Assembly (NCBI GenBank): GCA_018350325.1
Contig: JAEVLN010000024.1
Span: 62,001 to 126,000 of the forward strand
Length of the DNA stretch: 64,000 bases
Reading direction: 5' to 3'
Origin: Globodera rostochiensis
Lineage: Eukaryota; Nematoda; Chromadorea; Rhabditida; Heteroderidae
Numbering within the stretch: position 1 is the stretch's first letter; each line of letters opens with the position of its first letter. The notes under the pieces were generated by a model. It was not told where the DNA came from and did not search any database. It worked only from the letters and a program-made list of their open reading frames with translations. Shown here in pieces: positions 45,456 to 56,289 of the stretch. The translations under genes were made by a program, and so were the position numbers.

Positions 45456-46032
45456 AATTCTTAAAAAACATTTTTTAATTTCATAAAACAATATTTGATT
45501 TTTATACGAGCAACTTTTTATTTCCTAACAAAAATGCAATAATGAACCGGTTTAAAGTATAAGACTAGGGACCGAGTTTATGTTTTTTTTGTGAATTGGT
45601 TTTCATTCATTCGGGCTAAAATGCTTCTAATCACTAATCTAATTTTGGCATGTGCTGAGATCTGGTGCTTTTTCTAGCAAGAATTTTTTTTTTTTAATTT
45701 TCACAAACGCCGCTCGGTCGGACGCCCTCGGCATTTTGACTTCAGTAGTAAAAATAGAGACTAAGCTTATAATAAAACAAAGCAATAATCTGAAACCATT
45801 TTTGCGCAGAAGCACTATGAACTTTAGCGCATAACCACAAGACGAGCATGAGGCCCCAAGAGTAAAGCCAAAATTTGGTGCCACTTTTTGAGCTAACAAT
45901 AATATAAAATTGAATGAATGCTTCCTGCTGCATTTTCCACCGCTTTTATGCGGCTTTTTATCAATTACTTTAAATGTGAGTTCGCTTCGAATTATTTCCG
46001 GGAAAATGTAAGCTTTAGAAATCGCATTATAA

Positions 46033-46616
46033 TAGGGCCACGATTTATATGGACAAAAAATCTCGAAATATGGCCATAAAATATGGATCAAATATGGGTA
46101 AAATTGCAAAATATGGACGAAATATTAATAAAATTTTCAAATATGTATAGCAAAAAATGGGCAAGATTTCCTTCTAGCAGTAATAAGAGCAATAAAAATT
46201 TTTATAATGAACAAATTACGGCATTTTAGAGAAAATTTTTGAAAATAAGCAAATTTTCATTATTTTGGTGGCAGAATTTTTTGTCGCAAAAAGTTTATTT
46301 TTAGGGGTGCAGTTTTTTAATTTTGAAAAACGGTCATTAGGGGTGTATTTTTTGAAAATTTTGAAAAAGTCGATCCTTAAGGGTGTATTTTTCGTTTTTA
46401 TTGCATTTTTGTTAAGGAATTTTTGAAAAATAGCAAAATATGGATAAAAATATGGAATATGGATAAAAATCGCGAAATATGGAAAAATATGGAAAATATG
46501 GATTATAAAATGGGCTCTAGAAGCTCCAACCAAAGTTAAAAACACTATTTATGGCATTTATACGCTGTTCCGAGTGCGCAAAAAAAATATGGATTTCCAT
46601 ATAAATCGTGGCCCTA
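46033..46616. mobile_element. MITE, TAGGGCC family, ATATGG-rich
   Basis: Ends TAGGGCCACGATTTATATGG and the complement of the same sequence on the right. The interior has many AAATATGGA/GATAAAAAT units and GGGGTGTATTTTT blocks. Flanks share ATTATAA. Same family as 49,221-49,646, with which the interior also aligns (CTCTAGAAGCTCCAA, TGTTCCGAGTGCGCAAAAAA). Confidence 0.8.
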
Positions 46617-46934
46617 ATTATAAACGAAGAGAGTGGAGGGAATGCGAAAGAATGGGTTGGCATTGACGTAAAGCCAAAATTTGGCGTTGGCATGAACAAA
46701 ATCTCGTTATCCATCAAAATCAATAAAAATTATAAAATTTTAAATTATTGGGTCTCGTCTCTAACAACCATAATTAATTCAAAAATATGAAGTCTCAAGC
46801 AAAGAAGATTAAAAATTATTAACATTAAAAGAAATGCAAAGAAATATTTTTAAATTGGTTTATTTAAAACTACTTTACAAATGGATTTTAATTTAACTAA
46901 TAAATAGATGTATTAACAATATTGACTAGAAAAT

Positions 46935-47421
46935 TCATAAATAAACAAGACACGCATTCAATGAAGCTCGAACTATATGCACGGTCAAGAGGAAATGTGA
47001 CCGGCTTTTTGGTTTCGAGCGTAGTTTATCAGCGGTACCAGGCGTAGGTGGACAATTGGCGGAGGGCAACGACTTTTTCGGTTGTCTACTCTTTGGTGAA
47101 GAACGATGGGTGGCATGTTTTTGAATTTTTTTTGGTTTTGGTGACACTGTCGGCACTGCCGCCGGGATTGGTTTCTTGATTGGCTTTAAAAAATATAAAA
47201 AATGTTCAGGAATTTCAAACAATTAACGCACTTGACGCCGGACAGTCAATGTTTGCCAGATAGTCTGAAGTTGTGGCTTTGGTTGCGGCAAAACTACAGA
47301 AGTCTTCTCGCGACATTTGCCTCTTTCCTTCTTAGAAAAGTCGTGGATATTAATTCTTTTAAAAAAGAGCAAAGAATGTTACACACCGACGGAGTTTTGC
47401 GGCCGAGGACTTGCCACTCAT
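46935..47421 (-). CDS. Small basic Lys/Pro-rich protein, model uncertain
   Basis: Start MSGKSSAAKLR (exon 47,387-47,421, donor GTGTGT), then a middle segment about 47,230-47,330 open in two frames, then a last exon (46,935 to about 47,190) reading PIPAAVPTVSPKPKKIQKHA and RSSPKSRQPKKS up to a stop. Strongly basic and proline-rich, with no domain. The middle exon phase does not settle the model. A nuclear or DNA-associated role would fit the composition but is not shown. Confidence 0.3.
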
Positions 47422-47584
47422 TTTTAGCCTGTTTCACGGCATGTCCAGCGTGGCAAGGCATAGCTCTTTCGGGAAGCGCTGGCGGCATTGGCATTGTTTT
47501 GGGAGGGCAAAGACCAATCGGCGTTTGCATGCGTGGCTTTTGAGCGAGTTAAAAAATGAGGACCAGCCTTTTACTGTATGGGTT

Positions 47585-47752
47585 TTAGGACACCTTCTTT
47601 TCATGCACATAATTGCGCAAAAAAATCTTGCCGTCACGGCTTTCGACGTGGTACGCCAGTTTGTCCTGGCCGCTGACAATGACGTTCGGGCGCTGTTCCG
47701 GGACCGTCTTGGTGTTGGTAGCGATTGGGGCGTAACCAATAGGGTGGGTGTA
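47585..47752 (-). CDS. Terminal coding exon of an unassigned gene
   Basis: After an AAATAG acceptor the minus strand reads GYTHPIGYAPIATNTKTVPE, then NVIVSGQDKLAYHVESRDGK and IFLRNYVHEKKVS followed by a stop. Codon use and composition look coding and the segment is free of stops in this frame only. No upstream partner exon was identified and I do not recognise the family. Confidence 0.4.
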   Translation of the reverse strand, partial: YTHPIGYAPIATNTKTVPEQRPNVIVSGQDKLAYHVESRDGKIFLRNYVHEKKVS

Positions 47753-48103
47753 TCCTATTTATTTAGGGTGTAACATAAGTTTTGTCGCAAAAATTTTTTT
47801 AAAGGAAATTATTTTTTAAAAATTAACAAAAACAATTATGACTTGAAATATCTGCCTTTATGATCGAGCAAAATGTTGCCTTTTCTCTGGATATATTATT
47901 GCTCTCTGTCTTTTGAATGGAGTTGAGCTGTGAGCCAAAAACCAAATTGTGCTTTTTTTAAACCTGGTTTGTTTGAGACTCTATTTTATTTGGCAATCTT
48001 ACATCAGCGGAAATTGTAAAGATGGGATCATGCAAAATTTGAGGTTTATTGCTCCACCCCTTAATTTTTTATGAAACATCAAATTTTGCTCCATCAGAAA
48101 TTT

Positions 48104-48320
48104 TAGTATTCTCTGCCATTTTTACGGTTTTATGCGTTTTGATAAACATTGCTACTTTCGTGGCCTACAAATTATATGTGAAAAAAGCTGGCCCAAACAA
48201 AAACAGACACAACAATTGAGATGTTTATTGCCGTCGCCCTTACAAATAATCTCTGGGTACGTTGCTATTATTTTGCTTTAAGAGCTCCGCTTGTAATCAA
48301 CCTGAATGGAAGAGTGTAAG
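48104..48320 (+). pseudogene. Fragment of an Srg receptor (TM5-TM6 exon)
   Basis: About 75 bases from TATTCTCTGCCATTTTTACG are nearly identical to the intact Srg exon at 50,247-50,325, followed by diverged sequence that still reads as the next loop. The rest of the receptor is missing or unrecognisable, so this is a decayed or partial duplicate just upstream of the live gene. Confidence 0.7.
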
Positions 48321-48682
48321 TCAATAAATTAAAATGTCATTTTAAAATTTAGTATGTTGTTTAAATTAAATTTGGACTTTGTTAGTGTCATCAACGCAAT
48401 GCCATGAAATATTCATTATTTAGTACAATTTTGTACATCCAGTGACGCACAACCAATGTTGATTACTATTATAAGTAAGTGTGTTGCAATGAGAAAATAA
48501 TAAGAATATGAAAGGGTTTATTACTAATTGCTCATTAGAATGTTGAGAAAATGAATTTAAGATTCTTGGCATTGTGTTTCCTAAAAAATATTAGAACATT
48601 TTTAGCAAGTATTGCATATTGAAAATTTAACATTTTTGTATATTTTCGCTAATAATTCAGCATAATTTTATATTGACTAACA

Positions 48683-50858
48683 ATGGACTTTATCGATTGG
48701 TCTATTTCAATTAAAACTCCAATGTTCCGCGTATCTATTTGTGTAAGTATTCCGTCAGTGGCACTTTATATCGCCGAAATTGTCACCATCGTTCGGCACA
48801 AAAAGTTCCACAAATCATTCTATGCGCTTTTTGTTATGCGGGCAATTTCGGTAACGAATTCAAATTGGGCGAAACCGGATTCGGGTTTCTATGTACAAAT
48901 GTTTAATAGGGTTTTGATGACATAATTAAAAAGCATTAAGAATTTTAGCTAAAAAATGTTTCAGGATTTGATGTACGTATTGACCTCTTACTGCGCCAAT
49001 CGGCTGCCCTCCATGATTGGTACCGTGCTTTACCCGATCTATTCAAAATTCCCACATTGGATGCTTGCAATAGGATTATTCTTTACCCAACACACATTCC
49101 AAGCGACTAATTTAGTCACTGCCTTTATATTGCTGAATCGATTGACCGCAATCATAATGCCATTAAAACATGAGAAGGTCGTTTTTTACAATAATTTAAA
49201 TATTGATGCTATGTCATTTATAGGGCCGCTAATTATATGGACAAAAAATCTCGAAATATGGCCATAAAATATGGATGAAAAATTGTAAAATATGGATCAA
49301 ATATGGGCAAAATTGCAAAATATGGACGAAATATGGATAAAAATTTTTATCAAATATAGCAAAAAATGGGCAAGATTTTCTTAATTGAAGTAATAAGAGA
49401 AATAAAAATTTTTTGTATGAAATTAAAGACATTGCAAAAAATTTTTTTTGAAAAAACAGAATTTTAAAAATTTTCATTTCTTTGGTGGCAGAATTTTTAG
49501 TCTCAAAAAAGTCAAACATGGAAAAATATGGATTATAAAATAGGCTCTAGAAGCTCCAAGCAAAGCTAAAAACACTATCTATGGTATTTATACACTGTTC
49601 CGAGTGCGCAAAAAAAAAATGGATTTCCATATAATTAGCGGCCCTAGTCATTTAGGTCTAGTCATCTGGGCACTGGTTAATTGAGCACCAAATCTTTTAA
49701 GCACGATATTGTTTTGGCCCTGGTCATTTTGGCACCGGCACCGGTTGCCAAATTTAAAAATGTCATAGACCCATTTTAACACTTAGTCGGGTGACAAAAG
49801 CTCCCTAAAACATGTTTAAAATCGGTAATTTTAGAGCGTTAAATAATTTAATTTGGCGCTGAAATCACCCCCCTGAGCACAAATGACTGGTGCTCAGTTA
49901 ACCGGATTCCAAAAAGTTTTATACCATATTAAAAGTAATAGAAGTATACATATGTTTTAAGTTGTGGTGCAAATTTCTTCCATTTATAACAATGTTTGTT
50001 TTCTGTATGCCAATACTTACAAGTTGGCCGATATTTAATATGAATGGAATCATTCAATTTAACAATCCAAATTCAACCACCGACCGCAATTTCATCGTAA
50101 CTGAAGCTGCAAATGTTAGTTTACTGTCATTCATATTCAGAACTAAATTAATTGTGAGGTTAAATTGAATATTGCTGAAACCGATGTTTTTCCACTAAAA
50201 CTTCGTTAAGGGACCGTACCTCAAATATTACGTTTACGTTTGTGCCGTATTCTCTGCCATTTTTACGGTTTTATGCGTTTTGATAAACATTGCTACTTTC
50301 GTGGCCTACAAATTACATGTGAAGAACAGTAACAACAACAACGGCATTGAAATTGAGAAGAAATTGTTGGTTTATGCATTGGCAACATTTTTCGGTCATA
50401 TGTTACTCGCAAGCTATTATTTGGTAAATGAAAATCGTTAATATTATTAATATATATAATAAATAGAAATTTGTTTGTTCGATTGACATTGAATAGCCTA
50501 AAATTGTCAATTTCAATGTAAATGTATTTACAACAGAGTTTCACTATTATTAACCTTGATGATCCAAAAACAAGAGCCATGGTGTACGTCTACTACTCAC
50601 CGATTATGGACACAAGTAACAGGAATTAATTGAAGAAAGCATTTTTTTTTCTCCAAAATAACCTTAAAATTACCAACAGCTACTGTAATGTTCTCCAGCT
50701 TTTTCCTATTGTGGGCCAGCAGCCCCTTTCGCCAACAGCTGCTCAAAGATTTTGCGTTAATTCGTCGAAACAATCGTGTCGCTGCACAGGAAGGGCCCCC
50801 CCGAAACAACCATCAATTTCAAACCTCTTCCTTACAACGAATGCCAGCAATTTCATAA
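48683..50858 (+). CDS. Srg-class chemoreceptor (7TM GPCR), intact
   Basis: Six exons: 48,683-48,850, 48,965-49,177, 49,962-50,153, 50,211-50,423, 50,537-50,615 and 50,680-50,858. All phases agree and give about 347 residues. TM1 is SICVSIPSVALYIAEIVTIV with the loop RHKKFHKSFYALFVMRAIS. Exon 2 carries TM2-TM3 and ends LLNRLTAIIMPLKHEK. Exon 3 has LWCKFLPFITMFVFCMPILT. Exon 4 has VFSAIFTVLCVLINIATFVA then EIEKKLLVYALATFFGHMLL. Exon 6 ends TM7 with FSSFFLLWASSPFRQQLLKD. This is the Srg pattern, a nematode chemosensory receptor acting in the sensory cilium membrane. Intron 2 is swollen by a MITE and a second repeat, but coding sequence is untouched. Confidence 0.85.
49221..49646. mobile_element. 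MITE, TAGGGCC family, 8-bp target duplication GTCATTTA
   Basis: Ends TAGGGCCGCTAATTATATGG and its complement. Direct flanks GTCATTTA at 49,213-49,220 and 49,647-49,654. Interior aligns with the element at 46,033. It lies 43 bases into intron 2 of the Srg gene. A further repeat-like segment with GGCACCGG/CCGGTTGCC motifs follows at 49,655-49,920. Confidence 0.85.
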
Positions 50859-50859
50859 A

Positions 50860-51690
50860 TTAAAAAACCCCGTCACTAATTTTGAGCTCTATCAGCATCT
50901 ATGCACAAAATAAAAACAAAAAATCCCAGCCCTACTAATTACATTCCATTTTATTGCAAAACAATTCACCTTTTAATTGTCAATCGAATTTTAATTGGCG
51001 GACACGCAACATTAGAAAAGTGCAATGTTACTGTATAATTCAAAAACGAAATGTTTATCCATCCGTTATTTTATAATTGTTTGTAATTTCTACGCACGCA
51101 ATGTATGGCGAAAACAATTTGTGAGTGCTTCAATAAAGAAAATGTTTGATGAAGAAATTTGAGTACATTTAGAAGTGCCATGGAAAAGAGTAATTCCCCG
51201 TTGGTGGACGGTTGAAACGCCTCGGGGGGGGGGCAAAAGATGATCCAAAACAGTGATGTGAGGCTTCCATTGTTTCTCTCAAATTCAAAACTTGGGTTGT
51301 TTATTATTTTTGCGTTCAACACACTCAGTTTTTCCGCCAGGCAACTTGTTAAATAAACCTATTTGCAAAATAATGGAAGTCATCACGTATTAGCTATAAA
51401 AAATAGATTTGAAAAAAGTTAGAAGCCTTACAAATGTGGAAATTTGTGCGAAAAAATGTTTAAAATTATATTTTGGCGTAACAAAGTTCACAAATTTTGA
51501 ATGAGAAATTTAGTCCGGCAAAGTTTCATTTTGGGAGTGGGAGAAAAAATTTTGAGAGCATCTAACAAAATATGAATGCTCAGATTCAATTGAACTTTTT
51601 TAATATGAAAACATGGAATTGTTCAAAGAATTTGTTTCTTTCTTAAAATATAATTTTTGCGCTTTTGATCGTCACACAGAAAGCCAAGCC
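50860..51690. other. Intergenic, convergent 3' ends
   Basis: AT-rich sequence between the Srg stop and the TAX1BP3 stop, with a G run at 51,226. No gene supported. Confidence 0.4.
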
Positions 51691-51698
51691 GGTGCTGT

Positions 51699-52519
51699 TC
51701 ACACTTCCGTGGTGCCCTGTTTCGGTTTGGCCCTGGTGACCAAAACGTCCAACACCGGCTCCTTCTTCAGATATTTGACGGCCCGTTCATGTGTGATCAT
51801 CGTCTGCAAATATCAATTGTTAAAATTGCCAGAAGAGTTATGCCGATTGAATTTTAAAATGAAATTTTCCATTTATTAATAAAACGATAAATTTTAGTAA
51901 AAAATAAAAATAAATAAAATGAACAATAATGCCCCACATAATCGACTCCGTTCACTTGCAGAATTTTGTCGTGCACCTTCAGACCCGCCACTTCTGCAGG
52001 TGAACTAACAAAAAAATAAAAAATATTGCCTAAATAAATTTGTTTTACTTTGGTTCAACACCGGTCACATAAATGCCCTAAAAAATTGAGGGGATAATTA
52101 TTAAATTATTTAGTAGGTATTTAACTAATTGTGTAAATGTTCTTTTCAAAATTTAATTTTTCTGAACCGCATCGCTGTAGACGGACTGCCGATGGTCCTG
52201 GTCGATGCCGCCGCCAATGCGCATGCCAATGCTGGAATGCCACAAATTTTTAATAATTTACGAAGTTACGACAGCAAATTTTTCAATCAATTTTTGATGA
52301 ATTGAAGCCAAGCAGAAATTTAAATTTAAGCAATATTTAATATCTTTTGGTGCACACCTCCACCGTGGGTTGTGCTGAGCGTCGACACCCTCCTGGCACT
52401 TATGGACCTTGAGCGCGGGGAAATTTTTAATATATATTTGTCACAAACATTTTTTAAACCTTCAAAGCCATACATATGCACTCCAACGGGGCGCCGGCAC
52501 GATGTGAAAATTCGGTCAT
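51699..52519 (-). CDS. TAX1BP3: Single-PDZ protein, TAX1BP3 (TIP-1) orthologue
   Basis: TAX1BP3 is almost entirely one PDZ domain and binds C-terminal peptides, acting as a competitor of multi-PDZ scaffolds. Six exons in full phase agreement: 52,460-52,519 (start MTEFSHRAGAPLECICMALK), 52,364-52,407, 52,168-52,231 (IGMRIGGGIDQD, equivalent to the LGFSIGGGIDQD carboxylate-binding loop), 52,049-52,077 (GIYVTGVEP), 51,938-52,004 (SPAEVAGLKVHDKILQVNG) and 51,699-51,803 (TMITHERAVKYL, with the alpha-B His that contacts a class I ligand Ser/Thr, ending LDVLVTRAKPKQGTTEV). About 122 residues, the normal length for the family. Introns are very short. Confidence 0.93.
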
Positions 52520-53014
52520 AAAATGGACTGCAAATAGGCCACCAGGTAATTTACTATTATTTGTAATCTTAATTTAGTGATTTCGCTAAAAAACATTGCT
52601 GAATTTTTTGTTTTTTAAAAATATTAATGTTTAAAATTTTAATTTAAATGAACAGTTTTATGATTAAATGAATGAAGGACTAAGGGCTGCTGAAGGCGGT
52701 GGGGAGAGAATGAATATTTATTTCTCAACAGAAAGCCGGTGAATAATTTCTCAATCGATGCCCTTAGCCCCCATTTTTCCTTATTCCGCCGTTATCTCGC
52801 GTGTCATCTCTCATTTATTAAATTTTTAATCTCAAAAAAAGAAAGTGAATAAACAAAGACTCAAAAATACATACATATTTAAAAACAAATCTTATAATTA
52901 AGCAACATTAAATGCATTGCTATAACTAATAATAAAGACTATATTCATGTAAATCACTCTAAATTGGTTTGAATGTTCTGATCGATTGTTCAGCAAAGGC
53001 CGCTGCTCTCATTT

Positions 53015-53616
53015 TCACTCAAAACCGCCAAGAGAGCGCTGGAGGTGCATTAAAGCCATACGCTTTCGGCGTCCGCAACCGCATCCACAACCGCAGCCGC
53101 ATGGAGGGTGAGGAGGAGGCGGGCTTGCGCAGCTAATGCCAAGTTGGATGGAGCCACCGCCATTGCAGCCTGAATGGGGCAAAGTTTTTGCGGCTACTGT
53201 TTTGCGAGCAGTACACTCACATCCACAACCTCTGCCGCCACCACACCCACAACCGCAGCCGCATGGAGGGGGAGGCGGGCTCGCGCAGCTAATCGCGAAT
53301 TTAACTGCGCCGCCACATCCGCCTCCGCATCCACAACCTCCGCCGCCCCCGCCACTGCCTCCGCAGCCGCATGGAGGGGGAGGGGGAGGCGGGCTTGCGC
53401 AGCCGACCGCAAGTTGCACGGCGCCACCACCGCAGCCGCAACCTCCACCGTCACCGTGGCGACGGTTGCGCACGGCGCTGGGCGCAACGCTTAACGGGCA
53501 AGTTTCTTTTAAGCCAATGTATCAGTCGAAATCACTCCAAAGTGGAGAGGAAAGCCTGCGCCATGGTGGCTCCGAGCAGAACAAGCAGTACACACCGGGT
53601 TGTGGCGATCATTGCA
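53015..53616 (-). CDS. Secreted Gly/Cys/Pro-rich repeat protein
   Basis: Starts at 53,616 with [20 protein letters not shown], a clean signal peptide, then FLSTL. A 30-base segment (GTGATTTCG to TTAAAAG) must be removed as an intron to join [16 protein letters not shown]. Three repeats follow, each with a hydrophobic patch, CASPPPPP and a CGCG run: [40 protein letters not shown] and [20 protein letters not shown]. The tail is [19 protein letters not shown]. High Cys content suggests a disulfide-crosslinked extracellular material, possibly cuticle, pharynx lining or gland secretion; this is inference. A 5' UTR intron and a TATA box upstream support an active promoter. The opposite strand is open too, because the DNA is GC-rich repeats. 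Confidence 0.65.
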
Positions 53617-53761
53617 TGATGAGAAGCTGAAAGGATGTCAGCATTACGATCAAAAAGGAGAGTTTTTTGAGTTGACTTACCGAGATTGGAAACTTAGCAG
53701 AAAAGGAAGAGAATTGCTTGTGGTGCAAGTTTTATGCTGCCGGACTGGGCCATTGATGTCG

Positions 53762-53769
53762 CTTATATA
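53762..53769 (-). promoter_or_regulatory. TATA box of the Gly/Cys/Pro-rich gene
   Basis: The minus strand reads CACTATATAAGCG, about 150 bases upstream of the ATG. A 5' UTR intron lies between, with donor GTAAGT near 53,680 and acceptor TTTCAG near 53,634. Confidence 0.6.
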
Positions 53770-53774
53770 GTGGG

Positions 53775-54420
53775 CCATGGTCATAGGGTCCAATGCTTCA
53801 AAGTTCACAGAGATGTGAACAGTTCTAATGGCTATGATTAATGAATGGATGAAACAAAGATCGCCCAGGTCATTTAGTCGCGCAAAGATACGGACGGATA
53901 ACGGATTTGATTTCCTACATTTTTCCGTCTCAATTCCAATATTTGTTTGCATCTTAACATAATTATATTATCATTTTCTGTCCGTCAACTTATGCGTTTT
54001 TATTGTTTCTTTTTTAATTCTAGTTTTAGTATTTTTGTTTTCGTTTGATATCCGTTATTTGTTTCCATCAAATATGAACAAATTTTTAATTTTAGGATTT
54101 TATTTATAAATTTAACATACCTGCGTGGGTACTATTTTTTTGATCAACTTTTTGTTTCCGATAAGGTGGATTTATTTAATTTTTAGTTAGAAATAATAAT
54201 GTGATATCGATATTTGGCCTATTTTGTACATATTTTGGGGTTAAGCACATAAAAACACACACATATCGCGTTTTTAGCATATAAAATCGCAATTTATATG
54301 GTAAGTTTTGTAGTAAACGAATAGATTTATTTTTGACAAACATACATCAACAAATATTTTATTAAAGCCTTTTTATTTATTTCTTTTTACAACAATTTAC
54401 ATTTAGCTGATCATTTTTGT
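53775..54420. other. Upstream AT-rich region, no gene
   Basis: Flank between the Gly/Cys/Pro-rich gene promoter and the end of the Srsx gene. No coding sequence seen. Confidence 0.4.
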
Positions 54421-54428
54421 CAAAAAGT

Positions 54429-56285
54429 TTAATTTTGATTGGCATTGCCTGGGTTTGGCGCAACCATTATTAAATTTTGTGGCGCGATAAGATTGTTAGG
54501 TTTGCAGCAAATTGCATTTTTCAACGCAATAATCCATCCTGGTAGAAATTCGTCAAAAGCTCGTTGGTATTCTTGACTGAAAAAATCATTGTTTTTTTTT
54601 TAAATAATTTAATGAATCATTTTTATGCCCTTTTTTTGCTCACCTGAAGGAGTAGAGTAAAATGGCATTGGAACTGGATGAAATGTATGCCAAATAATTG
54701 AGTGAACTGGTGATGAAATAATACAACAGTTGATCAGACTTTACAGAAGAGGTTGTGATACCGATCAGATCAAGAATGGTAATTGAAAGAGAATTGGTGG
54801 ACCAACCAACGAAATCAACCAACAATATTGTAAACAGCGATTTGAAAAGACGACGAATGGTCACTACAAAAATTGGGGAATATCAGGAACTATTTTAAAT
54901 AAAATTATATTTTACCGTTTTCCTCTACTAAAGCCACCCTCCCTAATAGAGCCCCCAACCTTAATAAAGCCGCCTCCCTAATAGAGTCCCCTCCTTAGAG
55001 GTCGCCTTTTAATTGGGGTTGAACAATAGAGCCCCCGGAGGCTCTATTAAATACTGTATTTAAAATTTCATTAAATTCTACAAAAAAAGCACAAAAAAAT
55101 ATTTGATTTTTAAAATTATATAAGGTTTTCTTACCATTGTTGGTTTGATTTTCTTTTCGCAATTTTTTGTCCAAATTATTCATATGCAACCAAATGCTGA
55201 TGTACATCAAAATTGCGACAAGCTCAAGTGCAAAATTTGTTTTTGCTATTGTATTTACGACAGCGCCCAATGCAGCGGTGGTTGTGCATGCAATTGGTCT
55301 TAAAATTAATCATAAAATATATCCATTCGATTAACATTTAATAATAAATATTAAATATAATAAAATAATAAACAATGAATGTACATATGATGTTGTTTAG
55401 CATTTTGATAAGCAGCAAATATGTAAAAGCTTGAATACGTTGAGCTCAGAGCCAATGCAACTCCGACAGCTGTCCATTTATTAAGCGATTTATACCTAAA
55501 AATACCATATTTTTTAAAATTAAGCTTTTTAAATAATCAACATCATGTTTTTTAATCTCTACAAAAATTCGTATTAATTGACTTCATTGGAAAGACGACA
55601 CCAATAAAACGATCAGTCGCAATGCAAAGCATCAATGGGAATGAAGCACAAAACATGAACAATGGCAATATCTGGATTCTGAAGCAGTCGTATACTTGCA
55701 TTGAGTTAACACCTGAGACAAAAAAAGTTAAATCGTTACCATTTACATAATTTTTTGTTTCAAAATTAAAAAATATATAATATAAATGATAAAAATTTGC
55801 CTGTTCCGATTTCAATTAGATAGAATGGCACTCCGGCCAAAAATGGGATTAGCGATGCATCATAAAGAACCAGCAAAATGTTACAAATGCCATGGAGCCA
55901 TTTGGCACGCACCGTGACGTAAATCAACGACAAATTCAGCAAAATTCCAATCAAACAAAGCACAGATTTTGTGACTGTGAAAAAGTAGACGGAAACGGCG
56001 AGCAGTGACTACATATGTAAAAAGAGGATTATTACATTGAACTGCTTCAAATAAAAAGTATTGCTGCTGATCGATGGGTCCTTCAAAATTTTTATTGCTA
56101 CAAACCATGTTCACTCATGATCAGTAATTTTTGAGTTTTGTTATTAAAAAACAACTAACTGTTTGAATTGGACAAACTATTTTCATTTTAATGCACTTCT
56201 GTTTAACAAAAGAATATTTTAGAAAATTTAAAACAATAATTTTAATTACCAATTTTGAAGTGGTGTAACTGTTCGAGCTGTTCAT
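54429..56285 (-). CDS. Srsx-class chemoreceptor (7TM GPCR), intact
   Basis: Seven exons with consistent phases give about 338 residues: 56,250-56,285 (MNSSNSYTTSKL, an N-terminus with potential N-glycosylation), 55,801-56,008 (TM1-TM2; CLIGILLNLSLIYVTVRAKW), 55,583-55,712 (TM3, ending CIATDRFIGVVFPMK), 55,385-55,495 (TM4, TAVGVALALSSTYSSFYIFA), 55,135-55,298 (TM5, TNFALELVAILMYISIWLHM), 54,644-54,863 (TM6-TM7, SSSSNAILLYSF) and 54,429-54,576 (SQEYQRAFDEF and tail). The intron after 55,801 is GC-AG. The first exon is the least certain; an alternative reading of the intron 56,009-56,249 is open but does not keep phase. The related genes at 12.4 and 63.7 kb have the same short first exon. Role: sensory GPCR in chemosensory neurons. 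Confidence 0.85.
54925..55070. repeat. Intronic repeat with AATAGAGCC motifs
   Basis: Several copies of CTAATAGAGCCCCC-like units, with GGAGGCTCTATT in inverse orientation at the right. A similar segment (AAAATAATGACCCTCTCTGA) lies near 58,015-58,080. It sits in an intron of the Srsx gene. Confidence 0.45.
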
Positions 56286-56289
56286 GTTG

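Noticed and set aside
49221..49646. Insertion first read as disrupting the Srg coding sequence
   Set aside because: Exon 2 ends at 49,177 and exon 3 begins at 49,962 in matching phase, so the element is intronic.
53136..53630. Long plus-strand frames opposite the Gly/Cys/Pro-rich gene
   Set aside because: They mirror a GC-rich repetitive coding sequence; only the minus strand has a signal peptide, UTR intron and TATA box.
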